The notes below the pieces were generated by a model, which worked only from the letters and a program-made list of their open reading frames with translations, was not told the DNA's origin and searched no databases. A stretch of 64,000 bases of DNA from Blastocystis sp. Blastoise. Its lineage: Eukaryota; Sar; Bigyra; Opalinata; Blastocystidae. Of this stretch, positions 34,818 through 46,428 are shown piece after piece; the first letter of the stretch is position 1; every line of letters starts with the position of its first letter. The DNA lies in contig JBBPEB010000017.1 in NCBI GenBank assembly GCA_039096225.1, forward strand, positions 22,501 to 86,500, in the 5' to 3' direction. A program made the translations under genes and the position numbers.

Positions 34818-36656
34818 CTATTCATTTCAATATATATTCTATATTCTTGAATATTCACGGGAATATCATAATACATAAACAGTTCTCTACTCTTGTACAA
34901 TACTTTTCCTTTATATATATTTATATATATTTATAACTACATTTGTATATTATAGTTTTATAAAAATTTATTTTTTTTTTCACTTTTATTTGTCTTCTTT
35001 GTTTTGCATATATATATAGATTTATATAGGTATATATTAGATTACATAAAAACTATTTTTTTTCATTTTCTTTTTTATATTTTTTCTTTTTACTATTATA
35101 TTTCTTTCCATCTCTATTCTTTATTTGTTTTTTATTTATCATTTTTTGTATTATTTGTTATTGTCCTCAATATATATATATATATATTTATATATATTTG
35201 TATTCTATTTTTTTCATATATCTATATTATTCAAATAATGTCTCTTATTATATATATAAAGTAATATATTGATGAATTCTTTTTCTCCTTTTTTTTAATA
35301 AAATTATATTATTATAAATACCAACATTACTATTCATTATATATATTTATAAAATAATATTCATTTGAAAATGTTTGAATTCTCTTTATATATATATATA
35401 TATATTATCTTATACAAACTATTATATACATAGTATTTTCTTTTCAATATTTTTTTTTCTATAGTAAAACCTGTCATTAATTATATTTTTCTATTCAATA
35501 TACTCTATATCTTATTATAAATGTATATTATTTTCAAAGTTTTCTTAATGTTTACAAAATTATTTTTGGTATGTTTTTTTAAATGTTTTTTTATAAATAT
35601 ATCTATATATATATATATTTCTGTTTATTATGTTTTTTAGATAAAGAAAGTTATTTGTTTTTTGTACTATTTATGTTATGAATTTAATATTATCGAAAAC
35701 ATATATTACTATTATACCTTTATATAAATAAACAAAAATATTATGCAATAATCATTTAAAAAGAACGTTTTAAATCTATTTTACTAATTCTAATTCAATG
35801 TTTCAATAAACATCATTTCTACTAGATAAATAATGAAAATAAAATTTAAAAAAAAGATATTATCCACAAAGAAAATGACACAAATTTCTACCTATATTTT
35901 TATTATATTATATTATATTATACTTCACAAAAAAAAAAGTGTAGAAATAACCAAAAATTGAAAAACTGCTTTCATATCATGCTAGATATATATCATATAT
36001 TTTAAACTTAATAATCTTATTGATATTTATCACTTTTCATCAATGAATTTATAACTATAAAAAATAACATTTAAGTATAAAAATAATCAAATGACAAGTG
36101 ATAAAAGTTTAAAAAATAAAAAACAATTGTATTTCTGAAGAACCCATGAAAAGAAAATCCCAAGGAAAATTCACATCGTTTTCTTTTTCTTCAGAAAAGA
36201 ATCAGACGTCTGGAAAAGATTATTTCTTAGTAAGAACTGATGCAAATACTACGGTTATTTTTTCAGTAAAAAAATAAATTCACGGCTATTTGTAAAATAA
36301 TAGTCTATATTTAGCTTTTTAGAAAGGTGGCATTCGTCTGTTTTTTTAAATCTCACGTTAAAATGACGAAGTGAAAGGAAACCATCAATTGCTAGAAATA
36401 AAAGAAATAGCTCACAAAAAATAAATTGATCTCTGATAATAACGATAGAACCGTGGTTTATAGGGTTTTTCATATGTTCAATATTTCTTTTTCTAGAAAA
36501 AGAAATTTGATAAGAAATTTCCTTAAATGCTCACTTTTTAAAAGAAAAGTACTGATTTTTTTGGTGCTTTTTAATCTTTTTGTGCAATATCAAGCCGTTT
36601 AATCATATAAATCTATATTCAATCTGTAATTCATCTTTTCTTATATTATTCTCTCC
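34818..36656. other. Intergenic region, AT-rich
   Basis: About 1.8 kb. The left part (to about 35650) is made of T-rich and (TA)-rich runs like a long 3'UTR; the right part is mixed AT-rich. A minus-strand frame near 36255-36473 has no recognisable domain. tttttctagaaaaa near 36489 is a small palindrome. No gene called. Confidence 0.45.
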
Positions 36657-37306
36657 ATGGAAAAAGAACTCCCTATTCAGGATATCTTACCTGGAAATCA
36701 AATCAACAATATGGAGAATAATAAAAAAGAAACAATATATTCTTATGAAAACACAACTAGCCAAAACTCTTTGTTTCTAGATCACCAAAGTCAGAAAACT
36801 CCAGACAAATCAGACAGTGAACAATCAACCTCATCTACACAAAGTATTTTATGAACTAATCTTACGTCATCTGTTTTTTTAAATTTTATGAATACAATTA
36901 TTATAATTATAAAATATCCCTAATGCTCAGTCATTACTATTATACTCTCTATAATATAAAATAGTGGAATTATCGCAATCTCAATTGTCTGTGAAAAATG
37001 ATTCAAATAAGAATTCCTTACATAAATCTAAAGAATCAAATGAAAATGCATCACGATATCAAAAATGTGGTCGATGGACATTAAATGATACAGAAAACTT
37101 TGTGAATAATGTATGGCTAAGTATTGCGCAGAACAAAGTACTTACATCAAATGATTTATCTTCTTTTTTATCAAGTCGCGATTTAAATCGAATTTATCGA
37201 AAAATAGAATCATTATATAAAGAAAAATCATTGTTTTGGCTAAATGGTGAAGACACAAAATTACTTCAATTATTTAAAGAAAATCAAAATATAAATGATA
37301 TAGCTA

Positions 37307-37356
<50 letters not shown>

Positions 37357-37963
37357 TTGTACTATTTATAGTTATATATTATAATTCTCTTTTTAGGTAT
37401 TATATTTTTTGTAAATACTTTATTTTTTACATATATATATATATATTGTCTTTTTCATTATTGTTATTATTGTTAATATTAATATATATAGGAAATGGAT
37501 AAAAAGGCAAGAATATGTTCGTTTCGTTTTAACTTTTTACAAAGAAATGTATATAATTATATTCTTCACATATTTATAATCATAATACTTTATTTAAAAA
37601 CATTATTCATAGAATATATAATATATATTTAATATATTATATATAATATATAATATAATATATATTATCTATTATATTTAGCCTTCTTGTCATTCAACAA
37701 TAATAAGATTACCTCCAAATCATTTCTTTTCTATGTTTAAAGATTATACCATGTTTTTAAAACAGAATTCTTATCAAAGAAATCGTAGAAAAACGTATAT
37801 TATTTCACGTTCTGGTTCTCCTCTCAATCAAGAAAATCACAAATTTGTATCATCTTCAACTAAAAATAATATTCATTCGGAAAATAACTCCCACTATGGA
37901 CATTTTTTCAGGTTTCTGTCAAAAGGTCCAACGACTTTTTTGTTTTGGTTTCCCCAGTGGTGA
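36657..37963 (+). CDS. Myb/SANT-like DNA-binding protein
   Basis: Four or five exons, about 290 residues. An Asn/Ser-rich N-terminus is followed by two Myb-like helical repeats. The first is GRWTLNDTENFVNNVWLS to RDLNRIYRKIESLYKEK. The second is FWLNGEDTKLLQLFKEN to NINDIATEMDKKARICSF, in which spacing of W, E/D-x-x-L-L and the IA...R recognition helix fits SANT. The TFIIIB B'' subunit is one possible family, but the match is weak. A basic tail follows (NRRKTYIISRSG). The last 16 or so codons run into the first copy of a 73-bp tandem repeat and stop there (PTTFLFWFPQW then TGA), so the original C-terminus may have been replaced or cut. Confidence 0.55.
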
Positions 37964-38130
37964 GCAGTGAAAATTTTTAAATATGTAGCTGACAAAAGGT
38001 TATTTGATTTTTCTGTTTGGTTTCCCCAGTGGTGGAGCAGTGAAAAAATTTTAAAGGGTAGCTGACAAAAGGTCCAACGACTTTTTTGCTTTGGTTTCCC
38101 CAGTGGTGAGCAGTGAAATTTTTTGTCAGA
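37916..38130. repeat. Three tandem copies of a 73-bp repeat
   Basis: Copies begin at 37916, 37989 and 38062, exactly 73 bp apart. The shared core is ctgacaaaaggt..., a T-run, then ggtttccccagtggtgagca and gtgaaa. Copies 1 and 3 are most alike (gtccaacgacttttttg); copy 2 differs at one block and has one extra g. The GC content of the core is well above background. The first copy overlaps the end of the Myb-like gene. Confidence 0.85.
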
Positions 38131-38430
38131 GTTTCAGTGATTTTATAAAATCGAAAAGCAGTGCAAAAGTATGACGCACCTTAAAACAATAATTGGCGAA
38201 TAAAAATGGTTTTAAATATTCTCTATTTTTTCATTTATTGGTTTTTTTATTCTTTTTGTGGTGTAATAATAAACGATATAACAAAACAAACAAATTAAAT
38301 ATTATCAAATAATCATAAAAACAAATAATAGAAAACAATAATAATAAATATATAAAAAAAAGATAATAAAACATATAATAAATAATATAATAAAATATAT
38401 ATAATATTTAATTTATAATATTTCAACCAG
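38131..38430. other. AT-rich spacer after the 73-bp repeats
   Basis: About 300 bp with short cag/tcag direct echoes of the repeat at its left end, then plain AT-rich sequence. Nothing recognised. Confidence 0.4.
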
Positions 38431-39080
38431 GACAGTTTCAGTCTTTAATTTGCATTTAAGCCTAAGCAACCTATATAAAGAGATGATATTAGTTAAGTAT
38501 TACTAATAATAATATATATATAACATTTTAAAATAATAATAAAATAAAAAATATATACCTTTTCTAATCATTACAAGACAGGCAAGGAATCAAAGACAAA
38601 GAACCATCCTATAAAAGATATATGATAAATAGTATAATGAATAAAACAATATAATTAAATATATATATATACTTTTTATAAACCATTCTCTCCAATTAAC
38701 AACAACGACAGCAACGGAACCCCTGGAAACCTATATAAAGATAGAGTAAGTTATATAATATAATAATATATAATAAAGTAAATTAATATAGAATAATAAA
38801 ATATAAATATATACATTAATGCTATATAAATATAAAGTGGGGTTAGTTATATAATATGTAATAGATAATATAGATGATATATACCTTCTTTTAACATTGA
38901 TTCCTTCCATTCTAGACCTAAAGAACCCATCTATAAGAGAGCCACGACCACACACAAGAAGGACCAGAACGTTTAAGGAGACCAGCAAGTGTCAAAACAC
39001 CAAGCAGAGACAGCTACTATAGAAAATGAATGAATAGAGTAGAAAAAATAAAATATAAAGAAACAGCAAACACCTACCAT
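38431..39080 (-). other. Exon-like ladder on the minus strand, no protein recognised
   Basis: Read on the minus strand, GC-richer 40-100 bp blocks are separated by AT-rich introns that begin gtatat and end tatag, as in the real genes here. Two of the blocks begin with gtt. A start after 39080 can give MMLSLLGVLTLAGLLKRS, signal-peptide-like, but no single frame stays open through the later blocks. It could be a decayed gene, a small secreted protein with an unusual splice pattern, or a spliced non-coding RNA. Confidence 0.35.
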
Positions 39081-40924
39081 CATAATAGTATCATATATAA
39101 TAAAATAAAAATAAAATTTAATAATATATCATATTAATCATATAAGATATAATAAAATAAATATGTGATAAGTCATGTAGCATTTTGTTTTGTTATAAAA
39201 GGGTGTAATAGGAATTTAGAAGATATAGCTGAAATAATGAAAATAAACATGAATAATCTCATATCTACTAAATATAGAGAATCTTCATCATAAGAAAAAT
39301 GAATGGTTAAGAATAAAAGAGAAAGAAAAATTTTATTTCTATGAGGAAAATGGATATTGTTATTGTTATTTTCAATTTATCATAATTATCATAAGTAATA
39401 CAAAAATTGTTTTATTTTAAAGAATTATATAGTTATTTATCATTATATCATTTTATAATCAGTTTTGACTATGGAAGAGTGATTTTTATCCTTAATTGTC
39501 AAAATTATTTTTAGTATCACTCAGTAAGTATAAGTCTTTTAAAAAATAAATATAGGTTACAATACAGACTTATAGAGAAGACTCTGAAACTTCTATTTCC
39601 AGAATAAAAGTCATTTATATAATCCAGAATGATTGCCTGAATCATTATTTAAAGAATCAGTTTTATCACATATCTTCAATAAAATTATAAAATAAAGAAA
39701 ATGAAGATAAAAAGGTCTAGAGTCGAAAAATGTTATGAAATATTATCTTTTTAATGTATTTGTCCCGATTTTTTATTAATCTGTTATCATAATATGACAA
39801 AGAGAGTGGTAAAAACATTTTAAAAGTGAATTAAAGCAATAATTGGAATCAAGTTAAAGTCTTCTAATACCTTTAAATAGACTTGAAATACATAGAGTAA
39901 GCATTTTTTCATGCAAATAGTGTTTTTCATTTAAATAATATCAAAAACAAATCAAAATAGTATTTTATAATTACTCAGCAAGAACTTTTTCTAGTATTCA
40001 AGGACTTACTATTATCAAATATACGTATAAACAAACAAAAATCATATTTTATATATTTTTAGTTGAATAGTCGGAGTCGTGTTGATAGTTTATTATAAAA
40101 CAAATGCAAAAATCACTTTTTTGTCAAAAAAAGTCTTATATCGATATATAGTTTTATTCATAATTTATTTATTGTCTACAAACTCTGTGTATTCATTTTA
40201 AGTGATTTTTAGTAAAACTAAAATTATTTGAAATACATATTCTAATTTCGAAAATGACAAAAACATATTATATTACATATTTAGTGTTTAAATGAAGTTT
40301 AAAAGTTATTAAAATATCAATTAGTTAAAAAATATAAAATATTGAGAATCTCCATTTTTATGACTTGTCTTAAATCACGTTAAAGGTGTATAATTGAATA
40401 GTTGCATTGATTATTTGTATGATTCTAGTAATATTTTCTAAGAATTTTGTTTTTTAACAAGAATAAATTCTTAATTTATTGTTTATCAACTTAAAAATGT
40501 ATTTAAATGATTATTTTCTTGTGTAAAAGGGTATAGTGGTTATATGAAAAAAAAATTACGCAGAATCATTTGATAATATAATTTTGAAAAATGATAATTA
40601 TTATTTTGAACTAAACTAATTTTTCACATATACTCATTATAAAACGACTTGAATAATCTTTTGAGAAGATTATTTTGTTTTATAATACACTTAAGAAGTA
40701 ATTGAATGTTATTGTGTCTCTTTTTGTTAAAAAGATTATTTTGAATGCTATTTTTGATTGATCTATATATTATCAATGCATTCAATGATGAAATAAATAC
40801 ATATGTAAAGAAAAAATAGTAATTGATCTAATTTATCTTCATCTATTTGAATAGATAATTTTTGAAAAAATTAATATAATATAATTATTGATACCTATAT
40901 ATAAAGAATTAGTTATGTAATTGA
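39081..40924. other. Gene-poor AT-rich region
   Basis: About 1.8 kb with no frame worth calling, no intron-like ladder and few microsatellites. Composition is more even than intron sequence. Confidence 0.45.
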
Positions 40925-40992
40925 CCTTAAGACAGGAATTGAACCTGTTTTCTATCATAAACTGATAGATACTTACCAATATAAGCTTAAGG
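40925..40992 (-). tRNA. tRNA-like element, mitochondrial-type or pseudogene
   Basis: On the minus strand: acceptor CCTTAAG pairs perfectly with CTTAAGG (7 bp); T arm ACAGG-TTCAATT-CCTGT is canonical; an anticodon-position stem CTATC/GATAG has 5 bp with loop AGTTTAT; the D arm is reduced (ATA/TAT, loop with GG). It is 68 nt. The position normally U33 is G and the variable loop is 3 nt, so it is not a normal cytosolic tRNA. Its loop would place TTT (Lys) in the anticodon. It may be an inserted mitochondrial tRNA or a decayed gene. Confidence 0.5.
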
Positions 40993-41089
40993 ATAATATA
41001 GAATAAAAATACATAAATGAAAGTAAAATAGTAGGAATAATGAGTCAGTATGATGTGTAAGGATATATTTATATATGTATAAGTGAAAA

Positions 41090-42734
41090 AGGATGCTAGA
41101 AGAAGGGAAAAGAAGTAAAAAAGAATAAAAGAGAAAGAAATATAAAGTAAATGAGATAGGGTCTTTAATTATTGAGATTAATAAAAAAAATGAAAAATAA
41201 TTTATAATAAATGACAAAGATAGATATATAGAGATCTATAATAATAAGGAATGCAGAAGAGAAGAGGATTAGAGGATAAAGAATAAGAAGAAGATAAGGA
41301 AGATAAGGAAGAAGATAAGGAAGATAAGGAAGAATAAGAAGAAGATAAGGAAGAAGATAAGGAAGATAAGGAAGAATAAGAAGAAGATAAGGAAGAATAA
41401 GAAGAAGAAAAGAAGAATAGGAAGAAGATAAGGAAGATAAGGAAGAAGAAGAAAAGAAGAATAGGAAGAAGATAAGGAAGAAGAAGAAGAATAGGAAGAA
41501 GAATAAGAAGATAAGGAAGAATAAGAAGAATAAGAAGATAAGGAAGATAAGGAAGAAGAAGAAGAAGATAAGGAAGAAGAAGAAAAGAAGAATAGGAAGA
41601 AGAAAAAGAAAAGAAGAATAGGAAGAAGATAAGGAAGAAGAAGAAGAATAGGAAGAAGAATAAGAAGATAAGGAAGATAAGGAAGAATAAGAAGAAGATA
41701 AGGAAGAAGAAGAAAAGAAGAATAGGAAGAAGATAAGGAAGAAGAAGAAGAATAGGAAGAAGAATAAGAAGATAAGGAAGATAAGGAAGAATAAGAAGAA
41801 GGAAATGAATAATGACAACAAGAAGATGAAGAATAAATAGAATAATGATAAGAAAGAATAAATAGATTAATAAGAGAACAAGAGGATGAATGTGAAGAAG
41901 AGACAAGGAAGGAGGTGAAAAAAAGAAAGAAAAGTAAGATAAAGAATAGGAAGAAGATATACAAGAAAATGAAGAAGAAGAGAAAGAAAAGAAAAGAAGA
42001 ATAAACAAGAAACATATATAGAGAAACAGAAAGATATAAAGAAATAAAAGAGATAGATAGATAGATAGATAGATAGAGAGAAAAAAAATACAAAGATATA
42101 AATAGATAGATACACTAATAGATGAATAGAAAGAAAGAAGAAAAGAGAGACATAAAGAAGAAATTAGATAGAAAGAGATAGAATTCTATATAGAATGAGA
42201 GATATACAAAAGAAATCAAATGAAATAGAGAATAAGATAAAAATAGATACAAGAATAAAGATAAAAAGAGAAATAGAGGAGTAGGGAAGGTGTATAAAAA
42301 AGAAAGAATATAAAGATAGGTAGAGAGGAATTGAGAAGGATAGAGAAGGAGGAGGAAAACAGATAGAATTGGAAGACGAAGAAAAGAAGATGAGACGAAG
42401 AAGGGAGAAAAAAGGAGCAGGAAGTGAATATCAAGAAAGATAAATTTATATAGAAAAAAATTAGAAAGAAAAATACATACAAAGAAAACGATAGGGAATG
42501 ATAGAGAGAATTATAATTTGAATGACATAGAGAGAAGGAGAGACAAAGCAAGATAAAGAAGTATAATAGAAAAAACAAAGAAGAAAAAAAGAAGAATAAA
42601 AAAAGAAAAGATAGAACAATAGTATATGAGAGAAGAAAGAGACAGAAAGAAAACGGGAAATAGGGTAGAGACATAGAAGGTAATAAAATATATAGAAGGG
42701 GAGAGGGGATTGAGATAAATAAATAGATAGATAT

Positions 42735-42807
<73 letters not shown>

Positions 42808-44830
42808 GATAGAAGAATACCGAAAGATATAGAGAAGGAGATAAATATTAATAAAAAGGAAAATATGGATAGAGAGGAGATAGAATCAAACAGAGAAGGA
42901 GAAGTAGATAAAAGTCGATTGAGGGAAGAGAGAAGTAGATTAAAATAAAAACAAATAGCAAGAGTTAAAAGGAAGAAGGGAAGAATATAGAATGATTTGA
43001 AGAATGAGATGTATATAGAAGTGAATAGAAGGAAATAGAGAAGGAGAAGTAGATAGAAAAGATTAAAAATAGAAGGAGATAGAAAGATAAGAGAATGATA
43101 TAGATACAATAGAATGAGATAGAGAAGATAAAGTAGATAGAAATGGATAGAAATAAGAAAAATAAATAGGATAAGAGAGAAAGAGAGATAAAAGGATATA
43201 AAAGGATATAGAAGGAGAGAAAACGGATTGAGATGTAGTAAGATGGAAGGATGTAGATGGAAATAGAGAAGTAGATAGAAGATGATGGAGAATAAAGAGG
43301 AGATAGAAGAGGAGATAGAAGGAGAAAAAGAAGAAGAGGAAGTAAATTAAGTTAGAAGGAGATATAATAAGATAGAGAAGTAGATATACGTAGATATAAG
43401 GAAATATACGAAGATATAAGTAGATAAGAGAAAATAGAAGGAAATAGAGAATGAGATTGAGACACATAAATGAGGTAGAATGAGATAGATAAGGATAGAG
43501 AAATATGAAGAGAAATATAGGAATACAGAGAGATAGAATGATGTTGAAAGAGAAAGAAAAGGAAAGACTGAAGATTGAGACAGAAGGAGTAGCTGAGATA
43601 AAAGGAAGATAGAGAAGGAAATTGAAAGATGAAGGAAGAAGGAGAGAAGATGAAAGAAGAAGAATATAGAAGAAGATAGAGAATGAGATAATAGGGATAG
43701 AAAGAGAAAAATAGGAAAAAAGATGGTTAGAAGAAAATAGAAAAGGAGAAAGAAGGAGAGATAGAAGGAGAAATAGAAGGATATAAAAGAGATTAAGAAA
43801 GAAGTTAGAGACAAGAAGATATAGATATATAGAAAGAAATAAAAGGATTAAATAGAAGATTAAGATAGAAGAAAAGAGACAAAATAGAAGTAGATATAAC
43901 AATATAGAGAATGAAAGGATAGAAATAAAAATAGAAAATAGATAACTAGAACATAAGAATATATAATAATAGAGAGAAGGAGAGAGAGAAAAAAAAGTAG
44001 ATATAAAGTGGAAAAGGAGACATAGAAGGAAATATAAAAGGAAACAAGAAGGTAGAAAGAGACATATAAGATAAAATAGACAGGGACAGAGAGAAATAAA
44101 TGGAAAAAGAATAAGGATAAAGATGGATACGAGAATAGAGAGGGAGAGAAGGAAGATTGAGATAGAATTATACAGAAAGAGGAGAGAAGGAAGATAAAGA
44201 AGGAAAATAGGGCAGTAAAAAAAAGGGAATCAGAAGGAGGAGAGAAGAAGTATGAGAAGAATAGAAAGAAGGAAGAGGAGGAAGGCAAATAATAGAAGAG
44301 AACTATATATATAATAAATAGTGATATAAATATAAATAAGAAGATGAAGATCTGAAAAAAGCAAAGAATTATATGGAGAAGAAGAAGAAGAAGAAGAGGA
44401 AGAGGAAGAAAAGGAGGGTATACACTAATACATGTCGAGGAAAAAGAAGTATAGAATAAGGAGAAGAGGATAACAGGATAAAAGAAAAAGACATAACGAA
44501 ATACAATGTAAATAGAATAGTGATTAAGAAAGAGTAATGAAAGAGTGATATAAAAGGGAAGCGAAGATAAGAGAGAGGTATAATTAAAAAAAAGAAAAAT
44601 AAAGGAATTTAGATAGAAGAAAAAATAAAAGAAAAATGAAGATCTGAGGAAGATAATGAATCAAAGGGAGAGACAAGGATATAGGCTGGAGACAAGGCAT
44701 AGGAAGAAGTAATAAAGAAAGAAGATGAAGAAATAAGGAGATAAAAGTGTAGAAGGAAGAAAATGAAGAAGAGAGAAGAAGGAATCATTTTGTGTAAGAA
44801 GAAGAAATAAAGAAGAACTAGATAATAAAT
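41090..44830. repeat. 3.7-kb polypurine (plus) / polypyrimidine (minus) tract
   Basis: The plus strand is almost only A and G, with T mainly in gata/ata steps, over about 3.7 kb. The left part (41270-41810) is a degenerate repeat of aagaagataaggaagaa. Further right it is gaaatagagaaggagatag-like without strict period. The long minus-strand Phe/Leu/Ser/Ile frames are by-products of the pyrimidine bias. Confidence 0.85.
42716..42807. repeat. (GATA)n microsatellite
   Basis: About 20 near-perfect GATA units inside the polypurine tract, with one atatat interruption near its left end. A shorter run lies near 42050-42075. Confidence 0.9.
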
Positions 44831-45310
44831 AAATAAATAAATAAATAAATAAACATACCTAATAGAAAAAAATGAATTTGGTGATGTTGAGTCATAGGGA
44901 AAGATAACCAACAGAAACAGTAGAAAACAACCTAAATAAATAAATAATAATAAATAAAAATATAAAAATAATGAAAATAAATAATAAAATGAATTAGATT
45001 CTAATTTAAGAAAAAACAAAAAGAAAGCTAATAATAGATAGAATGAATATACGATAAGTACTCTATTATATAATACTTAAAAATATAACAAAGAAAAAAA
45101 TTAGAGATAATTATAAAAATAAATAAATACATATATACTTTGAAAGTAGTTTGACATCATAGACGTTGTTGACATGGACTGAAGAGGACTCTTATAACCA
45201 TGGACGAGCAGGAACCTATACATGCTAGAGAATGGGAGAATGTTAATATTGATAAAGAATAAAAAATAGTAATATACATACAAGAGAATAATCTGAAGTT
45301 AAAATCAACT
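44831..45310 (-). other. Exon-like fragments on the minus strand beside the polypyrimidine tract
   Basis: On the minus strand two blocks (about 45145-45222 and 44861-44933) are bounded by ...tag and gtatat/gtatgt as in real exons. Joined, they read FLLVHGYKSPLQSMSTTS and MMSNYFQRLFSTVSVGYL before a stop. No upstream exon with an ATG is obvious. It may be the 3' end of a small or broken gene. The next transcribed sequence downstream would be the polypyrimidine tract. Confidence 0.35.
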
Positions 45311-46428
45311 TCTATTTTTTAAAATAACAGCTAATAAAAATAAAATAAAAATAAAGAAAATAAGTAACAAATGAAAATATTTTCTAAGTTAATAGGCTCA
45401 ATAGCGTATGGGTGTATTCAGGTCTTAAAAGAAAAATCATTTTTGCGGGAATATCAAGAAACTCAAAAAAAGTATTTTTTCCCTCCTTTTTTCACTGTCA
45501 CTTTTCTTTAATATTTTTGACTTTTTAGTATTAAAAACGATTCTTACAGGCATGTATAGAGACTCTATACCACTTTTGAGACTAAAAATCAAATATTTAA
45601 AAATGAGTGAAAATCTTGACTAGCAAGAAAAACAATTATGTGAAGCTGAGTATGTTGTGTATACACATATCTAACAACAGAGATGATAAAAACACACAAC
45701 TCCTCTTGGTTTAGGACATAATTATGAATTCTCTCAAAAAAGCTATTTTAAACCTTAAAACGATACCCTGAACTATAAATCAAGTCCTGAATGATATTCT
45801 AAAGTCATATTTTTAAAAACAGGTTTAATGACGATAATCAATAAACAAAAACAAGAGCTTCCGTTTTACTTTTCTTTTTTGAATTTTTAATTGTTTTGAC
45901 TTTCTAGGGTAGTTGGCTGAAAGAAATGTTGTCGTCTTTAGGCTAAAAAATGATGAATAAAAAAGTCAAGTCATTTTATTGTTTTTTCCTTGGGAAATAA
46001 AAAAGAAGAAATTTTTAGGTGTGTTTTGGTTTAGGCTGTATAATGGTTTTTATTGTAAAAGGACTTGACGAGAATGATTGAAATGATAATACATCACTCA
46101 GAGAACACACAACTTTAAAAAATTTGTCACTCATGTAATCCATTCCTGAATTATAGACTTCAGAGAAAAAATTAAAGTCTTTTTGGTTTTAAACAGTCAT
46201 TTTAAATCATAAAACACTGTAAAATAGTCAATATTTAGAATGTCTATGATTATATAAATAAACAATATATTTTGTAGAGTTATTTTTAAGTTTTTCTCGT
46301 CAAAAAGAGAGAAACTTGACAAGTTGGCGGACACTCTTTTCTCGAGTTTAGGCCAACGTATTTTTGATTAAAAAATCCCAGTCATTTTGTTGTTTCTCTT
46401 ACGGGAAATAGGGTCAAAAAAACACAAA
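45311..46428. other. Upstream region of the poly-Asn gene with degenerate long repeats
   Basis: About 1.1 kb. Phrases recur about 320-400 bp apart: gttttgactttctagg-like (45527, 45895), ggtttaggc/acata (45710, 46030), cctgaa(c/t)tata (45768, 46144) and agtcattttrttgttt followed by gggaaata (about 45970, 46380). It looks like an old degenerate tandem duplication. It ends at the ATG of the next gene. Confidence 0.45.

Noticed and set aside
37916-38130. 73-bp repeats as tandem tRNA genes
   Set aside because: Unit length is right, but no B box, no acceptor pairing and no cloverleaf could be drawn.
41165-44288. Several minus-strand frames of 140-300 residues rich in F, L, S, I and Y
   Set aside because: They overlap each other in all three frames and result from the polypyrimidine strand having few stop codons; no domain or start context.
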